Shown: positions 19,346 through 29,494 of the stretch, piece by piece | How positions within the stretch are numbered: position 1 is the stretch's first letter | How the letters are laid out: every line of letters begins with the position of its first letter | Source: Aphrocallistes beatrix | Taxonomy: Eukaryota; Porifera; Hexactinellida; Sceptrulophora; Aphrocallistidae | DNA: 64,000 bases | Direction of reading: 5' to 3' | Assembly (NCBI GenBank): GCA_963281255.1 | Contig: OY725499.1 | Location: 248,001-312,000, forward strand | Notes under the pieces: model-generated | Told to the model about the DNA's origin: nothing | The model's input: only the letters and a program-made list of their open reading frames with translations | The model's database searches: none | Program-made: the position numbers and the translations under genes

Positions 19346-19831
19346 AAATTAGAAGGTAGAAAGTAGCAAGTAAAAACAGTAGTGTAAATCCCTGGTATAC
19401 CTTGTGGACATGTTTTTAGGAAAGTAAGAAATAGTGTGCTCCCGTAGGGTGCCTCAGGCGGTCACGAATACTTTTCGCGGAGGCAACTGAAGTTTGGAAT
19501 TCGATTATCTTATCAAAGTAACACTTATCTATCCTAGAGGGTTGCATCATAAACTCATACTAAGCATCTATTTGAATTAAAAAAATAAAGAATCTTTAAT
19601 AGATTTTATCCATTAAAGCTTTTTAAATTTATACAAAGTACATTGCACTTCTTGCCTATCATAAATTATCCAAATTGATGATCTTATGAAAGTAACATTT
19701 GTCTATCCTAGAGATTTATATCATGAACTAATACTTAGCATTCACTGGGTTAAAAAGATAATAATTTCTATGCTAAATGCATAAAACGATAGCTATGTAG
19801 ATGCTAAGCATGATATAACAACTTAAAAAAC
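19346..19831. other. Spacer, 5' flank of CAP gene 19872
   Basis: No gene. 19655-19831 is duplicated at 23928-24104. A shorter copy of the same flank (CTTATCAAAGTAACACTTATCTATCCTAGAGG) also occurs at about 19509-19545. 19438-19490 is GC-rich and resembles the hairpin repeat described for 35.7 kb. Confidence 0.55.
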
Positions 19832-19842
19832 TATATATTAAA
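19832..19842 (+). promoter_or_regulatory. TATA box of CAP gene 19872
   Basis: TATATATTAAA, 40 bp before the chosen ATG; identical in position in the duplicate at 24105. Confidence 0.5.
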
Positions 19843-19871
19843 CCATTTTGTCCTACTACCCATCCAAAACA

Positions 19872-20564
19872 ATGAAGCTTATCGGTAATATTTTCCTTAT
19901 ACATTGTTTTATTCTTATTATCTTAAGAATAAATGGACAAATTCTGGAAGAAGAAGATCAAAAAGCGATACTAGACGCACATAATGAGGCTAGGATCGTT
20001 GACCCTACTGCTGCCAACATGAGGGAGATGGAATGGAATGATTGCCTCGCTGAAGTAGCTTATGACTATCTCAAGAAATGTACTGGGTTTGGACATAATC
20101 CAGATAGACAAACTGAAGCTGCGGCAAAGAGCTGTGAAGCATCAGATCAGTTTGTGGGAGAGAATTTATACAAGAGTCCAGGATCTGTAACAGACATTAC
20201 TGCAGTTACTACACTTTGGGCAAACGAAAAAGCAAACTATGATTATGAATCTGGTGCCTGTAGTGATGCATGCGAGCACTACACACAAATGGTTTGGTCT
20301 GACAGCTTTTTGGTTGGCTGCGCAAAATATGACCAGGTGAATTGCGGTGAAACTGGAACGATTGTTGCATGCAATTACGCAAGGGGAGGAAATATAATTG
20401 GTGAAATACCTTATACACAAGGAGAGCAGTGTTCAGGGTGTGAATCTCCTTGGGATAATTGTAATGATGGATTATGTGTTAAAAGTGATGGAAGTAGCTT
20501 GTTGCCATCCATAATGGAGGTTATATTGATGAGCCATATCATTATACTTGCGTTTATGTTATAA
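19872..20564 (+). CDS. GPI-type CAP protein, tetrad clade
   Basis: A 230-residue CAP protein. I chose the ATG at 19872 (MKLIGNIF) over the in-frame ATG 24 bp upstream, because the duplicate at 24145 starts there and the TATA spacing fits. Signal peptide ends near RINGQ. Tetrad: His75 (GFGHNPDRQ), Glu97 (VGENLY), Glu119 (WANEKANY), His136 (CEHYTQMVW, with Glu instead of the usual Gly before His). Compared with 24145 it lacks one codon after HNEAR (IVDP against MSVDP). The CAP2 motif, Cys module and GPI-like tail match 17555. Single exon. Confidence 0.92.
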   Translation: MKLIGNIFLIHCFILIILRINGQILEEEDQKAILDAHNEARIVDPTAANMREMEWNDCLAEVAYDYLKKCTGFGHNPDRQTEAAAKSCEASDQFVGENLYKSPGSVTDITAVTTLWANEKANYDYESGACSDACEHYTQMVWSDSFLVGCAKYDQVNCGETGTIVACNYARGGNIIGEIPYTQGEQCSGCESPWDNCNDGLCVKSDGSSLLPSIMEVILMSHIIILAFML

Positions 20565-22320
20565 ATATAATTCTATGAAATGTTTGATTAGGAGTGTGTG
20601 TGTGTGTGTGTGCTCTTTATTTAGGCCTCCATGTGATAATTTCTATGCTATTCAATTACTATGATGGAATAAATATTGTTGTCATGATTAAAAGTGTATG
20701 ATTATTCCGTACATGTCACCCTGAGCCATGATAAAAGCGGGACGCAGCGTTGAATTTGGCGGGCGCAATAGAAATGTACTATACATAGGAAACAAAAAAT
20801 CAGGCATAATGGGCAAATTTCATGTGAAAGTGGGACACTCGAGTAAATTATCTCAATAGAAGAGTGAAAAAGCGAGATTCTATCATTTTATTCTGTCGTT
20901 TTATTATTGAGATAGATAGAAATAAACAGCTTAATTAGATGTTCAACTATTTCGAGCTCAAAGTAACAACAATTAAAATAATCCACTCTATTGAGATCAT
21001 AATTAAATAAAATGAGATATTATTTCTAAACTTTTTCTGTTAATTTGATGAGAACAAATTAATTATTAATCCTTAAGTTATTTTGTTAAGTACATCTCAT
21101 TTTTAAAAAATACACCTAATAAAACTTTGTTAATACATTTTGACCTATCTTTTAACAAATTAATCTATAAATGATAGCTGATCGAAACCAAAGTTGAAGC
21201 CTTTTAATTAAGAGAGGCAAATATTGAATAATCTTATATATTAAAACGCTAGGATTTGTTTGTTTGTTTGTCCGAATTGAAGAATTGGCAAGTCGTGGAG
21301 ATATGAAAATTGGCATGTAGGTGTCAAATGATAAATCTAGTATTAAGTTCGAAGATCTAATCGAAATTTTAACACTTCTACAAAAAAAAGGAAAATAATT
21401 TTTCACACTTTTTCTATACAATACTATGTATGGCTTCACTCTCACAATATAAATCATTGTACGACACTATTGAAGGCTGTCATTATTATTAATACTTCAA
21501 AGCAATAACTTATAAAGATGTCTGAATTATATTGTAATGCATAGCAATAAAAAAATTGTGCATATTTTCACGCCTTTATATACCTATTTTTATCACCATT
21601 TGACGAATTTTGGGAAAATGCTAGAGACTAGCTTTCAACGGTTAACATGGGGTTTTCAGTGGTGTAGATTTCGACTATCATATTTTCGAGTAAATTTGAT
21701 GATTAATTTGTTTACTTTTGTTTACAATAGATACATGAAGTAAACAAATTACAAAAATAGGCTAAAAACTAGCTTCTAACGGTTGGTGTGAGATTTTTAG
21801 TACTGTTGATTTAGAATATTATATTTTCGGATTCATACGAGAAGTCATTCGTTAACTTTTGTTCATAATATTCATACTTACCAACCGCTCTTTTCCTTGG
21901 ATTTGGGAATGAAATCCCTGGGTGTTATTATATTTTTAATTTTAACCCGCACTTTGCGAGGTGTTTTGTAGCGTCATTTCCAGTTTAAGCCATTTTGGGC
22001 GGGGAAGCCATACAAGTTTGGGGTCTGACTATAAATAGAAAAAACACCAAGCCAACCGCAGGATAATTATTATTGACTAAATTAGCATGAGTCAATAGAC
22101 AAGTTAAATTTCGAAATTCGCGATCCAGGGAAATCCCTGGATATCAAGGGAATTTCCTGGATTTTAAATAAAGATCGAATATAGGTAATTAAAGATTTCG
22201 AAATAGACAAGTAAACTATTTAAAGGAAGGTAGTACATCGTACATAATGTCATCAAACGCGTTAAATAATCGATTGATCAAAATTCTAGAACAATTTTCG
22301 AAATTCGTTTATACTACAAT
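20565..22320. other. Repeat-rich spacer
   Basis: No gene. In order: a GT microsatellite (about 20593-20611); a GGGAC-family repeat (20715-20880); a repeat with AGTACATCTCATTTTTAAAAAA (20980-21140) shared with many CAP 5' flanks; a possible Helitron-like 5' start (TCTTATATATTAAAACGC near 21231); a block 21487-21870 repeated at 32858-33240; and a CCCTGGAT-type transposon copy (21873-22308). Confidence 0.55.
21873..22308. mobile_element. CCCTGGAT-type MITE, truncated copy
   Basis: Shares long stretches with 62435-62940 (TGAAATCCCTGG, TTCGAAATTC, ACATCGTACATAATGTCATC, AACGCGTTAAATAATCG). It is interrupted at about 21955-22065 by the dispersed repeat also seen near 11700. Its right end is missing. 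Confidence 0.65.
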
Positions 22321-22620
22321 TAGATTGAAGTATATCGGATAAAGTCCAGGAAATGCTTTACTAAGTAGATCTCATTCGATCCAATTATTATCTCAGGGGA
22401 CTAAAGTGAATTCAAGTTACTTTGTAAGTAGATCATCCATTAGTCATGCAAAACTGCATATTTGAGCTATGACTATGTATGTGAGTTTGTATTACTGATG
22501 GATGATCAACCTGTAAGACAACGTATTTTACCTGTTCAGTCATTGAGATAATAATTAGCTCAAATGAGATCTACTTATAAAAATATTCTCTCAAACACTC
22601 CATCCAATATACTTAATTCA
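22320..22620. repeat. CAP upstream inverted-repeat element, copy 1
   Basis: Left half GTAGATCTCATTCGATCCAA...ATTATCTCAGGGGAC, then GTAGATCATCCATTAGTCAT; right half ACTGATGGATGATCAACC...TGAGATAATAATTAGCTCAAATGAGATCTAC. The halves are partial reverse complements. Other complete or partial copies lie upstream of CAP copies at about 29205-29440, 31375-31600, 33831-34435, 36360-36720, 38700-38850, 40670-40905, 43090-43175, 46610-46740, 48900-49020, 51245-51560, 55520-55680 and 56330-56430. Confidence 0.75.
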
Positions 22621-22728
22621 AACTTCGCCCTAAAGTCCGTGATTGCGCCTATGTTGTATGTATCGTATTGGAATTCAGTTATAGAAATCATAGGTTCATA
22701 ACTTCAATAACTTAATGCTAGTTCTACC

Positions 22729-22736
22729 TATAAATA
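22729..22736 (+). promoter_or_regulatory. TATAAATA box of CAP gene 22777
   Basis: TATAAATA, 48 bp before the ATG. The same box recurs 41-48 bp before nearly every clade-B CAP copy: 27371, 28251, 29453, 31613, 34607, 39164, 43195, 44787, 47083, 49370 and 53293. Confidence 0.7.
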
Positions 22737-22776
22737 TTAAATGTCCTATATCCCAGTACCATTAATCGACACAAAA

Positions 22777-23484
22777 ATGCAACTTTGTGGTAAAATAAAT
22801 ATTCTCATTGTTTGTCATACTATTTTCAATATTCCAGTGGGGAATGCTCAAGCGATACAGGACAAGGAAGTTCAAAAGAGTATTGTGGATATTCATAATG
22901 AAGCAAGAAGAAGTGTAGATCCTACTGCTGCTAACATGAGGGAAATGAAATGGAATGATTGCCTCGCTGAAGCAACTTATGAATACTTGCAGCAATGCAG
23001 AATAACCCAAACTGTTCAAGAAATAGCTGCGGCAAAAAATTGCGAAGCATTAGACCAGGATGTTGGATTTAACCTTGCTGATAGTGATGAAACGATTACA
23101 GATATTATTTCTATAGTTACGGATTGGGTAAATGAAAAGTCATTTTACACACGTGTTTCTAATGATTGTGAGAGGAATCAATATTGCGGACATTATTTAA
23201 AAATGATTTTTCCAGAGAGCTTTCTTGTTGGATGCATTACTTTTGATAACCAAGGTGAATGTAGTGGTGGTGATCCGATGGGTTATTTCTTTTTATGCAG
23301 TTATGTAAAGAGAGGAGGAATTAATTCTCAACCTTATGCAATAGGAGAGAAGTGTTCAGAATGTATTGCCCCTTGGGACAACTGCAATGATGGATTGTGC
23401 ATTAGAAATGATGGAAGTAGCTTATTTCCATCTAAAACAAGTTCCATGATTATTTTCGCAATTGTGTTTCTATTTATGCTTTAA
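22777..23484 (+). CDS. Divergent CAP protein (clade B), GPI-type
   Basis: A 235-residue protein. The ATG at 22777 (MQLCGKI) is chosen because all clade-B paralogs begin MQLWGKI- or MQFGGEI-like, at a fixed distance from TATAAATA; the upstream in-frame ATG at 22741 lies right next to the box. Signal peptide ends near VGNAQA. HNEARRSVDPTAANMREM and NDCLAEATYEYL mark the CAP fold. The tetrad is eroded: the first His is absent (QQCRITQTVQ) and GENL has become GFNL. Glu120 and His139 (CGHYLKMIF) remain. The clade signature PESFLVGC and a changed CAP2 motif CSYVKRGG follow, then CSECIAPWDNCNDGLC and a hydrophobic GPI-like end. Single exon. Confidence 0.9.
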   Translation: MQLCGKINILIVCHTIFNIPVGNAQAIQDKEVQKSIVDIHNEARRSVDPTAANMREMKWNDCLAEATYEYLQQCRITQTVQEIAAAKNCEALDQDVGFNLADSDETITDIISIVTDWVNEKSFYTRVSNDCERNQYCGHYLKMIFPESFLVGCITFDNQGECSGGDPMGYFFLCSYVKRGGINSQPYAIGEKCSECIAPWDNCNDGLCIRNDGSSLFPSKTSSMIIFAIVFLFML

Positions 23485-24104
23485 AATGTATCCTTGCGTG
23501 TATGTGACTAATGTGTGCCAGTTTATTGATTCTCTAAATCCCATTACTAATCTGAAATTCCTGTGTGATTACAACGTAGTACTATTATTCTTAAGAGAAA
23601 ATATCTATTTTGTCATTTGTGATTCTTGTTACCAAAACATCATCTAAATTCTATCCTAATCAGGTGTGATCATGACGTATACTATATTTATATTAATTTT
23701 ATTGATTGAGAGGATAAGACTGAGATTAAAATGACTCTTCTATGCCAATGTCACTATAAAGGTAGCTCCACATACAGATGTTTGAGAATTTTGAAGAATA
23801 TATCGCACAGTTTTAGTCAAGAGAAGTAAATACTTTTTGTCGTATTTAAATATGTTTACCCTAAAAAGTTGAAATTTATATACGTACTTTGGTAAACGCG
23901 TAGCGTAGCTTTCACCCTATTGACACTTCTTGAGAATCATAAATTATCCAAATTGATGATCTTATCAAAGTAACACTTGTCTATCCTAGAGGCTTGTATC
24001 ATGACCTAATACTTAACATCCACTTCATTTTTAAAATCAAATTTCTATACCAAATCCATGAAACGATAGCTAGATGCTAAGCATGATATAACAACTTAAA
24101 AAAC
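23485..24104. other. 3' flank of clade-B CAP and 5' flank of next gene
   Basis: No gene. 23485-23830 is the shared clade-B 3' flank (also at 30197-30540, 32438-32740 and 39907-40250), including the half-palindrome CCACATACAGATGTTTGAGA. 23928-24104 duplicates 19655-19831. Confidence 0.6.
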
Positions 24105-24116
24105 TATATATTAAAA
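24105..24116 (+). promoter_or_regulatory. TATA box of CAP gene 24145
   Basis: TATATATTAAAA, 40 bp before the ATG. Confidence 0.5.
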
Positions 24117-24144
24117 CATTCTGTTCTACTACCCATCCAAAACA

Positions 24145-24840
24145 ATGCAGGTGATCGGTAATATTTTCCTTATACATTGTTTTATTCTCATTATCTTAAG
24201 AATAAATGGACAAATTCTGGAAGAAGAAGATCAAAAAGCGATACTAGACGCACATAATGAGGCTAGAATGAGCGTTGACCCTACTGCTGCCAACATGAGG
24301 GAGATGGAATGGAGTGATTGCCTCGCTGAAGTAGCTTATGACTATCTCAAGAAATGTACTGGGTTTGCACATAATCTAGATAGACAAACTGAAGCTGCGG
24401 CAAAGAGCTGTGAAGCATCAGATCAGGTTGTGGGAGAGAATTTATATCAGAGTCCAGGACCTGTAACAGACATTACTGCAGTTACTACACTTTGGGCAAA
24501 CGAAAAAGAAAACTATGATTTTGAATCTGGTATATGTAGTGATGTATGCGGGCACTATACACAAATGGTTTGGTTTGACAGCTTTTTGGTTGGTTGCGCA
24601 AAATATGACCAAGAGAATTGTGGTGAAACTGGAAAGATTGTTGCATGCAATTACGCAAGGGGAGGGAATATAATTGGTGAGAAACCCTATACAGATGGAG
24701 AGCAGTGTTCAGGGTGTGAATCTCCTTGGGATAATTGTAATGATGGATTATGTGTTAAAAGTGATGGAAGTAGCTTGTTGCCATCCATAATGGAGGTTAT
24801 ATTGATGAGTCATATCATTATACTTGCGTTTATGTTATAA
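24145..24840 (+). CDS. GPI-type CAP protein, tetrad clade (duplicate of 19872)
   Basis: A 231-residue CAP protein starting MQVIGNIF. Signal peptide ends RINGQ; tetrad His76 (GFAHNLDRQ), Glu98 (VGENLYQ), Glu120 (WANEKENY) and His137 (CGHYTQMVW) all present; CAP2 CNYARGGNIIG; Cys module CSGCESPWDNCNDGLC; KSDGSS and hydrophobic GPI-like tail. The N-terminal third is nearly the same as 19872. The central part (YQSPGPVTDI, ESGICSDVCGHY) is closer to 17555, so the gene looks like a mosaic from gene conversion. Flanks on both sides match 19872, so the duplication covered about 1.3 kb. An AATAAA lies about 95 bp after the stop. Confidence 0.92.
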   Translation: MQVIGNIFLIHCFILIILRINGQILEEEDQKAILDAHNEARMSVDPTAANMREMEWSDCLAEVAYDYLKKCTGFAHNLDRQTEAAAKSCEASDQVVGENLYQSPGPVTDITAVTTLWANEKENYDFESGICSDVCGHYTQMVWFDSFLVGCAKYDQENCGETGKIVACNYARGGNIIGEKPYTDGEQCSGCESPWDNCNDGLCVKSDGSSLLPSIMEVILMSHIIILAFML

Positions 24841-26368
24841 ATATAATTCTATGAAATGTTTGATTAAGAGTGTGTGTGTGCTCTATATTTAGGCCTCTAT
24901 GTGATCATGTATATGCTATTCAATTACTATGATGGAATAAATATTGTTGTCATGATTAAAAGTGTATGATTATTCTGTAAATGCCAACCTGAGCCATCAT
25001 AAAAGCGGGACGCAACGTTGAATTTAGCGGGACATGGCGGGGCGCAATAGAAATGTACTATATAAAGAAGACAAAAAATCAGGACATAATGGGCAAATTT
25101 CATGTGAAAGCGGGACACTCGAGAAAATTAACTCAATAGGAGAGTGAAAAAGCGGCACGTCCCGCCAAAAACGGGACATTTGGCAAGTATGTTCTTCTAT
25201 CATTTTATTATTGAGATAGAAATAAATAAACAGCTTAATCAGCTGTTCATCTATTTCGAGCTCAAAGTAACAACAATTAAGGTATAAAGTAACTGACAGA
25301 CGTAGCCAATAATCTTTAGAGTATAGCCAGCGATTAGGGAGGCTTGAAAACAAAAGCAAAACATTTCAGATGCAAGGCCGTAGTCACCAGGTGTGAAGTG
25401 GTCCGGTTGAGACTAAAAAGTGGTCAGGTTGAAATCGGGTCAACAGACAGTAGTTACGGCCCTGTGATGGGGGATACACCATTCAGCTAGGCACCTAGGG
25501 AAGCTGACAGCATTTATTTCACAAACTGCCTAGATATCTCTAGCTTTGGCAAAATGAATACAATCTTTGTCACAAAATTTAGTTAATCGCATACATCTGA
25601 CATTAGTCAAAAACCTTTTGCCTTGAACATAATAAAAGCGCGATAGTATTTTTGAATCTAATTGGACATGACTGAGTTACACAATGAGAAAATATCATAC
25701 ATCTTGCAGCCCAAAAATATAGACTTATCAAGTATTTTCAAAGGAAGCTCAAAATAAAATATAGGTTTTAAAGGTGTTATCAGTCCAGTCAAAAGCTGGA
25801 CAGTTGACTGAATAATTTTTGAATTAAAAGAGTAGCTGTACTTTGTGTGAAATTCTGAATCTTTATTTGTTGAAATACTACAATTGATTTACTTTCTGAT
25901 TGATCAATAAAGTCACATTTGATTGATTAGAAAGTAAATTAATTGAAAGATTTACACAAAGTACACTTCACTTCTTAAAATTGAAAAATTTTCCAAATTG
26001 ATGATCTTTTAAACTTAACACTTATCTATCCCGGAGGCTTGCATCATGAACTCACACTTGCAGTTCATTTATTATTCATTTTTCGGTTAATGGATGATAA
26101 ATTGGTAGAAAAATTGTTTTCTAATCCCTAGGCAATAATATCCGAATAACTGAAGTTGTAGTTGAATAATGACAGAACCAGCTGTGCAGATAATCAAAGT
26201 TCCACTCTATTGAGATAATAATTAGATAAACTATTTCCATTAATTTGATGAGAACAAATCAATTATTAAAATCCTTAAAGTTATTTTGTTAAGTACATCT
26301 CATTTTTAAAAAATACACTTAATTAAACTTTGTTAATACATTTCAGCCTATCTTTTAACAAATTAATC
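24841..26368. other. Repeat-rich spacer
   Basis: No gene. 24841-25285 duplicates the 3' flank of 19872, with a GGGAC-family MITE at 24980-25191. 25765-26345 is repeated at 27688-28175; it includes a partial inverted repeat around 25845-25970 (GTACTTTGTGTGAAATTC against GATTTACACAAAGTAC). Confidence 0.6.
24980..25191. mobile_element. GGGAC-rich MITE-like repeat, copy 3
   Basis: Starts AATGCCAACCTGAGCC and ends AACGGGACATTTGGCAAGTATG, giving short inverted ends (TGCCAA and TTGGCA). Internal AAAGCGGGAC and GCGGCACGTCCCGCC. It is the fullest of three related copies. Confidence 0.6.
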
Positions 26369-26629
26369 TTTCTTGTGGGATGCGCTGCTTTTGATTATAC
26401 AGAATGCGGTAGTGTAGGTCCAAATCCTTATTATTTTGTATTCAGCTATGCAAAGGGAGGAGGGAACTATATCCAACCTTATGCACTAAGAGAGAAGTGT
26501 TCAGAATGTATATCCACTTGGGACAACTGCAATGATGGATTGTGCACTAGAAATGATGGAAGTAGCTTATCTCCATCTAAAACAAGCTTCGTTATTATTT
26601 TCGCAATTGTGTTCATATTTATGCTATAA
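26369..26629 (+). pseudogene. Clade-B CAP 3' half
   Basis: Encodes FLVGCAAFD, the altered CAP2 motif FSYAKGGG (the conserved Cys is Phe), CSECISTWDNCNDGLC and the GPI-like tail. Everything upstream of FLVGC is missing: the sequence runs directly into a repeat that is not coding elsewhere (21140-21175, 28160-28195). It has no signal peptide or start of its own. Confidence 0.85.
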
Positions 26630-27056
26630 ACTGTATCTTTGCGTGTTTGACTATTGTGTGCCAGTGTCATGATTCTCTAACCCTATTACTAATCAGAAAC
26701 TCCTGTCCTGTGTGATTATCAGCATAGCATTATTATTATTGAAAAATATATTCTTATATTGGGATAGTATTGGCAGAAATTATACTACACTGCCTGAACA
26801 AAAGTATTCGTACACCCCATAATTCCCCATACAAATAGTTATAATACTGATTTTTTAACTTTCGAATATTTTGGAGCACTCTAATACATACATACATACA
26901 TACATACATACATACATACATACATACATACATACATACATACATACATACATACATACATACATACATACATACATACATACATACATACATACATACA
27001 TACATACATACATACATACATACATACATACATACATACATACATACATACATAAA

Positions 27057-27088
<32 letters not shown>

Positions 27089-27370
27089 CGGACAGACGAG
27101 ATACTCAGTCCATGCCATAGGGGTATTTCCTTAAAGGAGCTGCATTAAAAATGCACTCCATCGAAGTAATAATTAGATAAGATGAGATACTCTTTCTAAA
27201 CCTTTTCCGTTAAACTTCTCTGAAACAAATTGTTGATCACTCCTTAAAGTACTTTTGCTAAGTACATCTCATTTAAAAAAATATATTCAATAAAACTTAG
27301 ATTATTTAAATGTACATAGTACTAATCGGAATTAGTTTTTATCATTAATGAAATTAAATCTAGTTTAGGC
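26630..27370. other. 3' flank, microsatellite and 5' flank
   Basis: No gene. A clade-B 3' flank, then a long TACA microsatellite (26885-27086), then the AGTACATCTCATTT-type 5' flank repeat (27160-27310). Confidence 0.6.
26885..27086. repeat. (TACA)n tetranucleotide microsatellite
   Basis: About 200 bp of nearly pure TACA repeats with one interruption (AAATACA) near 27055. The MYVC and HTYI open frames across it are artefacts. Confidence 0.97.
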
Positions 27371-27422
27371 TATAAATAAATGGTATTCTTATGACAAATT
27401 TAATTCTATTAACCGAGACAAA

Positions 27423-27638
27423 ATGCAACTTTGGGAAAAAAATAGCATTTTCATTGTTCGTCACATTATTTTCAATATTCAAGTGGAGAGTGCCCAAGCG
27501 ATACTAGATGAAGAAGCAGTTCAAAAGACTTTTGTGGATATTCATAATAATGCAAGAAGAAGTGTAGATCCTACCGGTGCTGACATAAGGGAAATGGAAT
27601 GGAGTGATTGCCTCGCTGAAGCTGCTTCCAAAATCTAG
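27423..27638 (+). pseudogene. Clade-B CAP 5' fragment
   Basis: A TATAAATA box at 27371 is followed by a normal signal peptide (MQLWEKN...VESAQA) and HNNARRSVDPTGADIREMEWSDCLAEAA, then a stop where the paralogs continue YEYL. The following DNA (27688-28175) is the repeat that also precedes the 3' half at 26369. The two fragments are pieces of one or more rearranged genes. If transcribed it would make only a 71-residue secreted peptide. Confidence 0.85.
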
Positions 27639-28250
27639 ACTAGAATTTTCTTGGGAAAGCTCAACAAAAAAAATAGATCGCGATGGTGCTATCAGTCCAG
27701 TCAAAAGCTGGACAGTTGACTAAATAATTTTGGGATTAAAAGAGTAGCTGTACTTTGAGTGAAATTCTGATTCTTTATTTGTTGAAATACTACAATTGAT
27801 TTACTTTCTGATTGATCAATAAAGTCACTTTTGATTGATTAGAAAGTAAATTAATTGAACTTGCATCATGAACTCACACTTGCAGTTCATTTATTATTCA
27901 TTTTTCGGTTAATGGATGATAAATTGGTCGAAAAATTGTTTTCTAATCCAAGGCAATAATATCCGAATAACTGAAGTTGTAGTTGAATAATGACAGAACC
28001 AGCTGTGCAGATAATCAAAGTTCCACTCTATTGAGATAATAATTAGATAAACTATTTCCATTAATTTGATGAGAACAAATCAATTATTAAAATCCTTAAA
28101 GTTATTTTGTTAAGTACATCTCATTTTTAAAAATACACTTAATAAAACTTTGTTAATATATTTTGACCTATCTTTTAACAAATTAATCTATAAATGATAG
28201 CTGATCGAAACCAAAGTTGAAGCCTTAATTTATTGAACACTAGTTTTGTC
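27639..28250. repeat. Repeat block duplicated from 25.77-26.35 kb
   Basis: No gene. 27688-28175 matches 25765-26345 closely, with a small deletion. It ends in the AGTACATCTCATTT-type 5' flank of the next CAP copy. Confidence 0.75.
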
Positions 28251-28302
28251 TATAAATATCAAATCTAAGTCTAACAAAGTTAATTTTATTAACCGAGACA
28301 AA

Positions 28303-29051
28303 ATGCAATTTTGCGGTGAAATCAACATTTTCATTTTTAGTCAAATTATTTTCAATATTCCATTGCAACATTATGAATATCCACAATAGTCTTTTGGTCT
28401 GCCTCATCTCGTATCACTTGAGCAGTAATGCTCAAACGATGCGAAATGAAGCAGACCAAATACTATTGTGGATATTCGTAATGATGCAAGGAGAAGTGTT
28501 GAGCCAACGGCTGCTAACATGAGGGAAATGGAATGGAATAATTGCCTCGCTGAAGCAATACACGAATACAACAGCATTGCCAAATCAGACAAACTGTTCG
28601 ACAAATAACTGCAGGCAAAGAAATTGTGAAGCATCAGACCATTGGATTCAACCTTATAATTAGAGGTCAAACGATTACAGATTTTATTTCTTTAGTTATG
28701 GATTGGGCAAACGAAAAGACATTTTACAGACGTGTTTCTAACGATTGTGAGGAAGATAAATTTTGCATACATTATACACGAATTATTTTTCCTGAGAGCT
28801 TTCTTGTTGGATGCGCTACTTTTGATTACGAAGATGAATGTGATAGTCTAGGTTATTATTTTGCATGCAGTTATGCAAAGGGAGGACAACGCTATGACAA
28901 ACCTTATGCAATAGGAGAGAAGTGTTCAGAATGTATTGCCCCTTGGGACAACTGCAATGATGGATTGTGCATTAGAAATGATGGAAGCAGCTTATTTCCA
29001 TCTAAAATAAGTACCGTGATTATTTTCATTGTGTTCATATTTGTGCTATAA
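28303..29051 (+). pseudogene. Clade-B CAP pseudogene with inverted duplication
   Basis: The signal-peptide region (MQFCGEINIF) is interrupted by a 59-bp inverted copy of the segment around the cleavage site, producing a hairpin at 28365-28487 and an in-frame stop at about 28388. Further frame changes occur near 28555-28640 (for example AATACACGAATACAACAGC). From about 28640 a CAP frame is open to 29051: DWANEKTFYRRV, HYTRIIFPESFLVGC, CSYAKGGQ, CSECIAPWDNCNDGLC, GPI-like tail. The protein cannot be made from the natural start. Confidence 0.9.
28365..28487. repeat. Inverted duplication (hairpin) inside CAP pseudogene
   Basis: The left arm CTTTTGGTCTGCCTCATCTC pairs with the right arm GAAATGAAGCAGACCAAATA; arms of about 58 bp around an AGTAAT centre. 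It is a local fold-back copy of coding sequence. Confidence 0.85.
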
Positions 29052-29452
29052 ACTGTATCTTTGAGTGTCTGTGACTCTTGTGTGCCAGTACTATGATTCT
29101 GGGGGCTGGTGCCACTGATCCGGTTGGTACAATAGTGTTCTAATCCTTTAAGTAAATAAATTTCAAATGAATAAGATCACAAATGAAAATGCAACAACTA
29201 GATTGAACAATATAAGATAAAGTCCAGGAAATGCTTTACTAAGTACATCTCATTCGATCTAATTATTATCTCAGGGGACTAAAGTGAATTCAAGTTACTT
29301 TGTAAGTAGATCATCCATTATCATACAAAACTGCATATTTGAGCTATGATTATGTATATGGCTTTGAGTTACTGATGGATGATCAACATGCAGGACAACG
29401 TATTTTACTTGTTCAGTCACTGAGATAATAATTAGTAAACACTAGTTCTGTC
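29052..29452. repeat. 3' flank plus CAP upstream element, copy 2
   Basis: No gene. 29205-29440 is the inverted-repeat element (truncated on its right), ending 13 bp before the TATAAATA box of the next gene. Confidence 0.7.
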
Positions 29453-29494
29453 TATAAATAGTAAATGTATCTTAGTGCTATTAATCGACACAAA

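Noticed and set aside
22741-22776. Upstream in-frame starts for clade-B CAP genes (also 29465, 31625)
   Set aside because: They fall within about 12 bp of the TATA box, earlier than the expected transcript start, and are not conserved; MQLW/MQFG starts are.
26885-27086. CRISPR-like periodic array
   Set aside because: The period is 4 bp with no unique spacers; the other repeats in the window are transposons or duplications in a eukaryotic genome.
26754-27134. Open frames encoding MYVC and HTYI repeats
   Set aside because: They are six-frame readings of a TACA microsatellite, with no start context, homology or non-repeat sequence.
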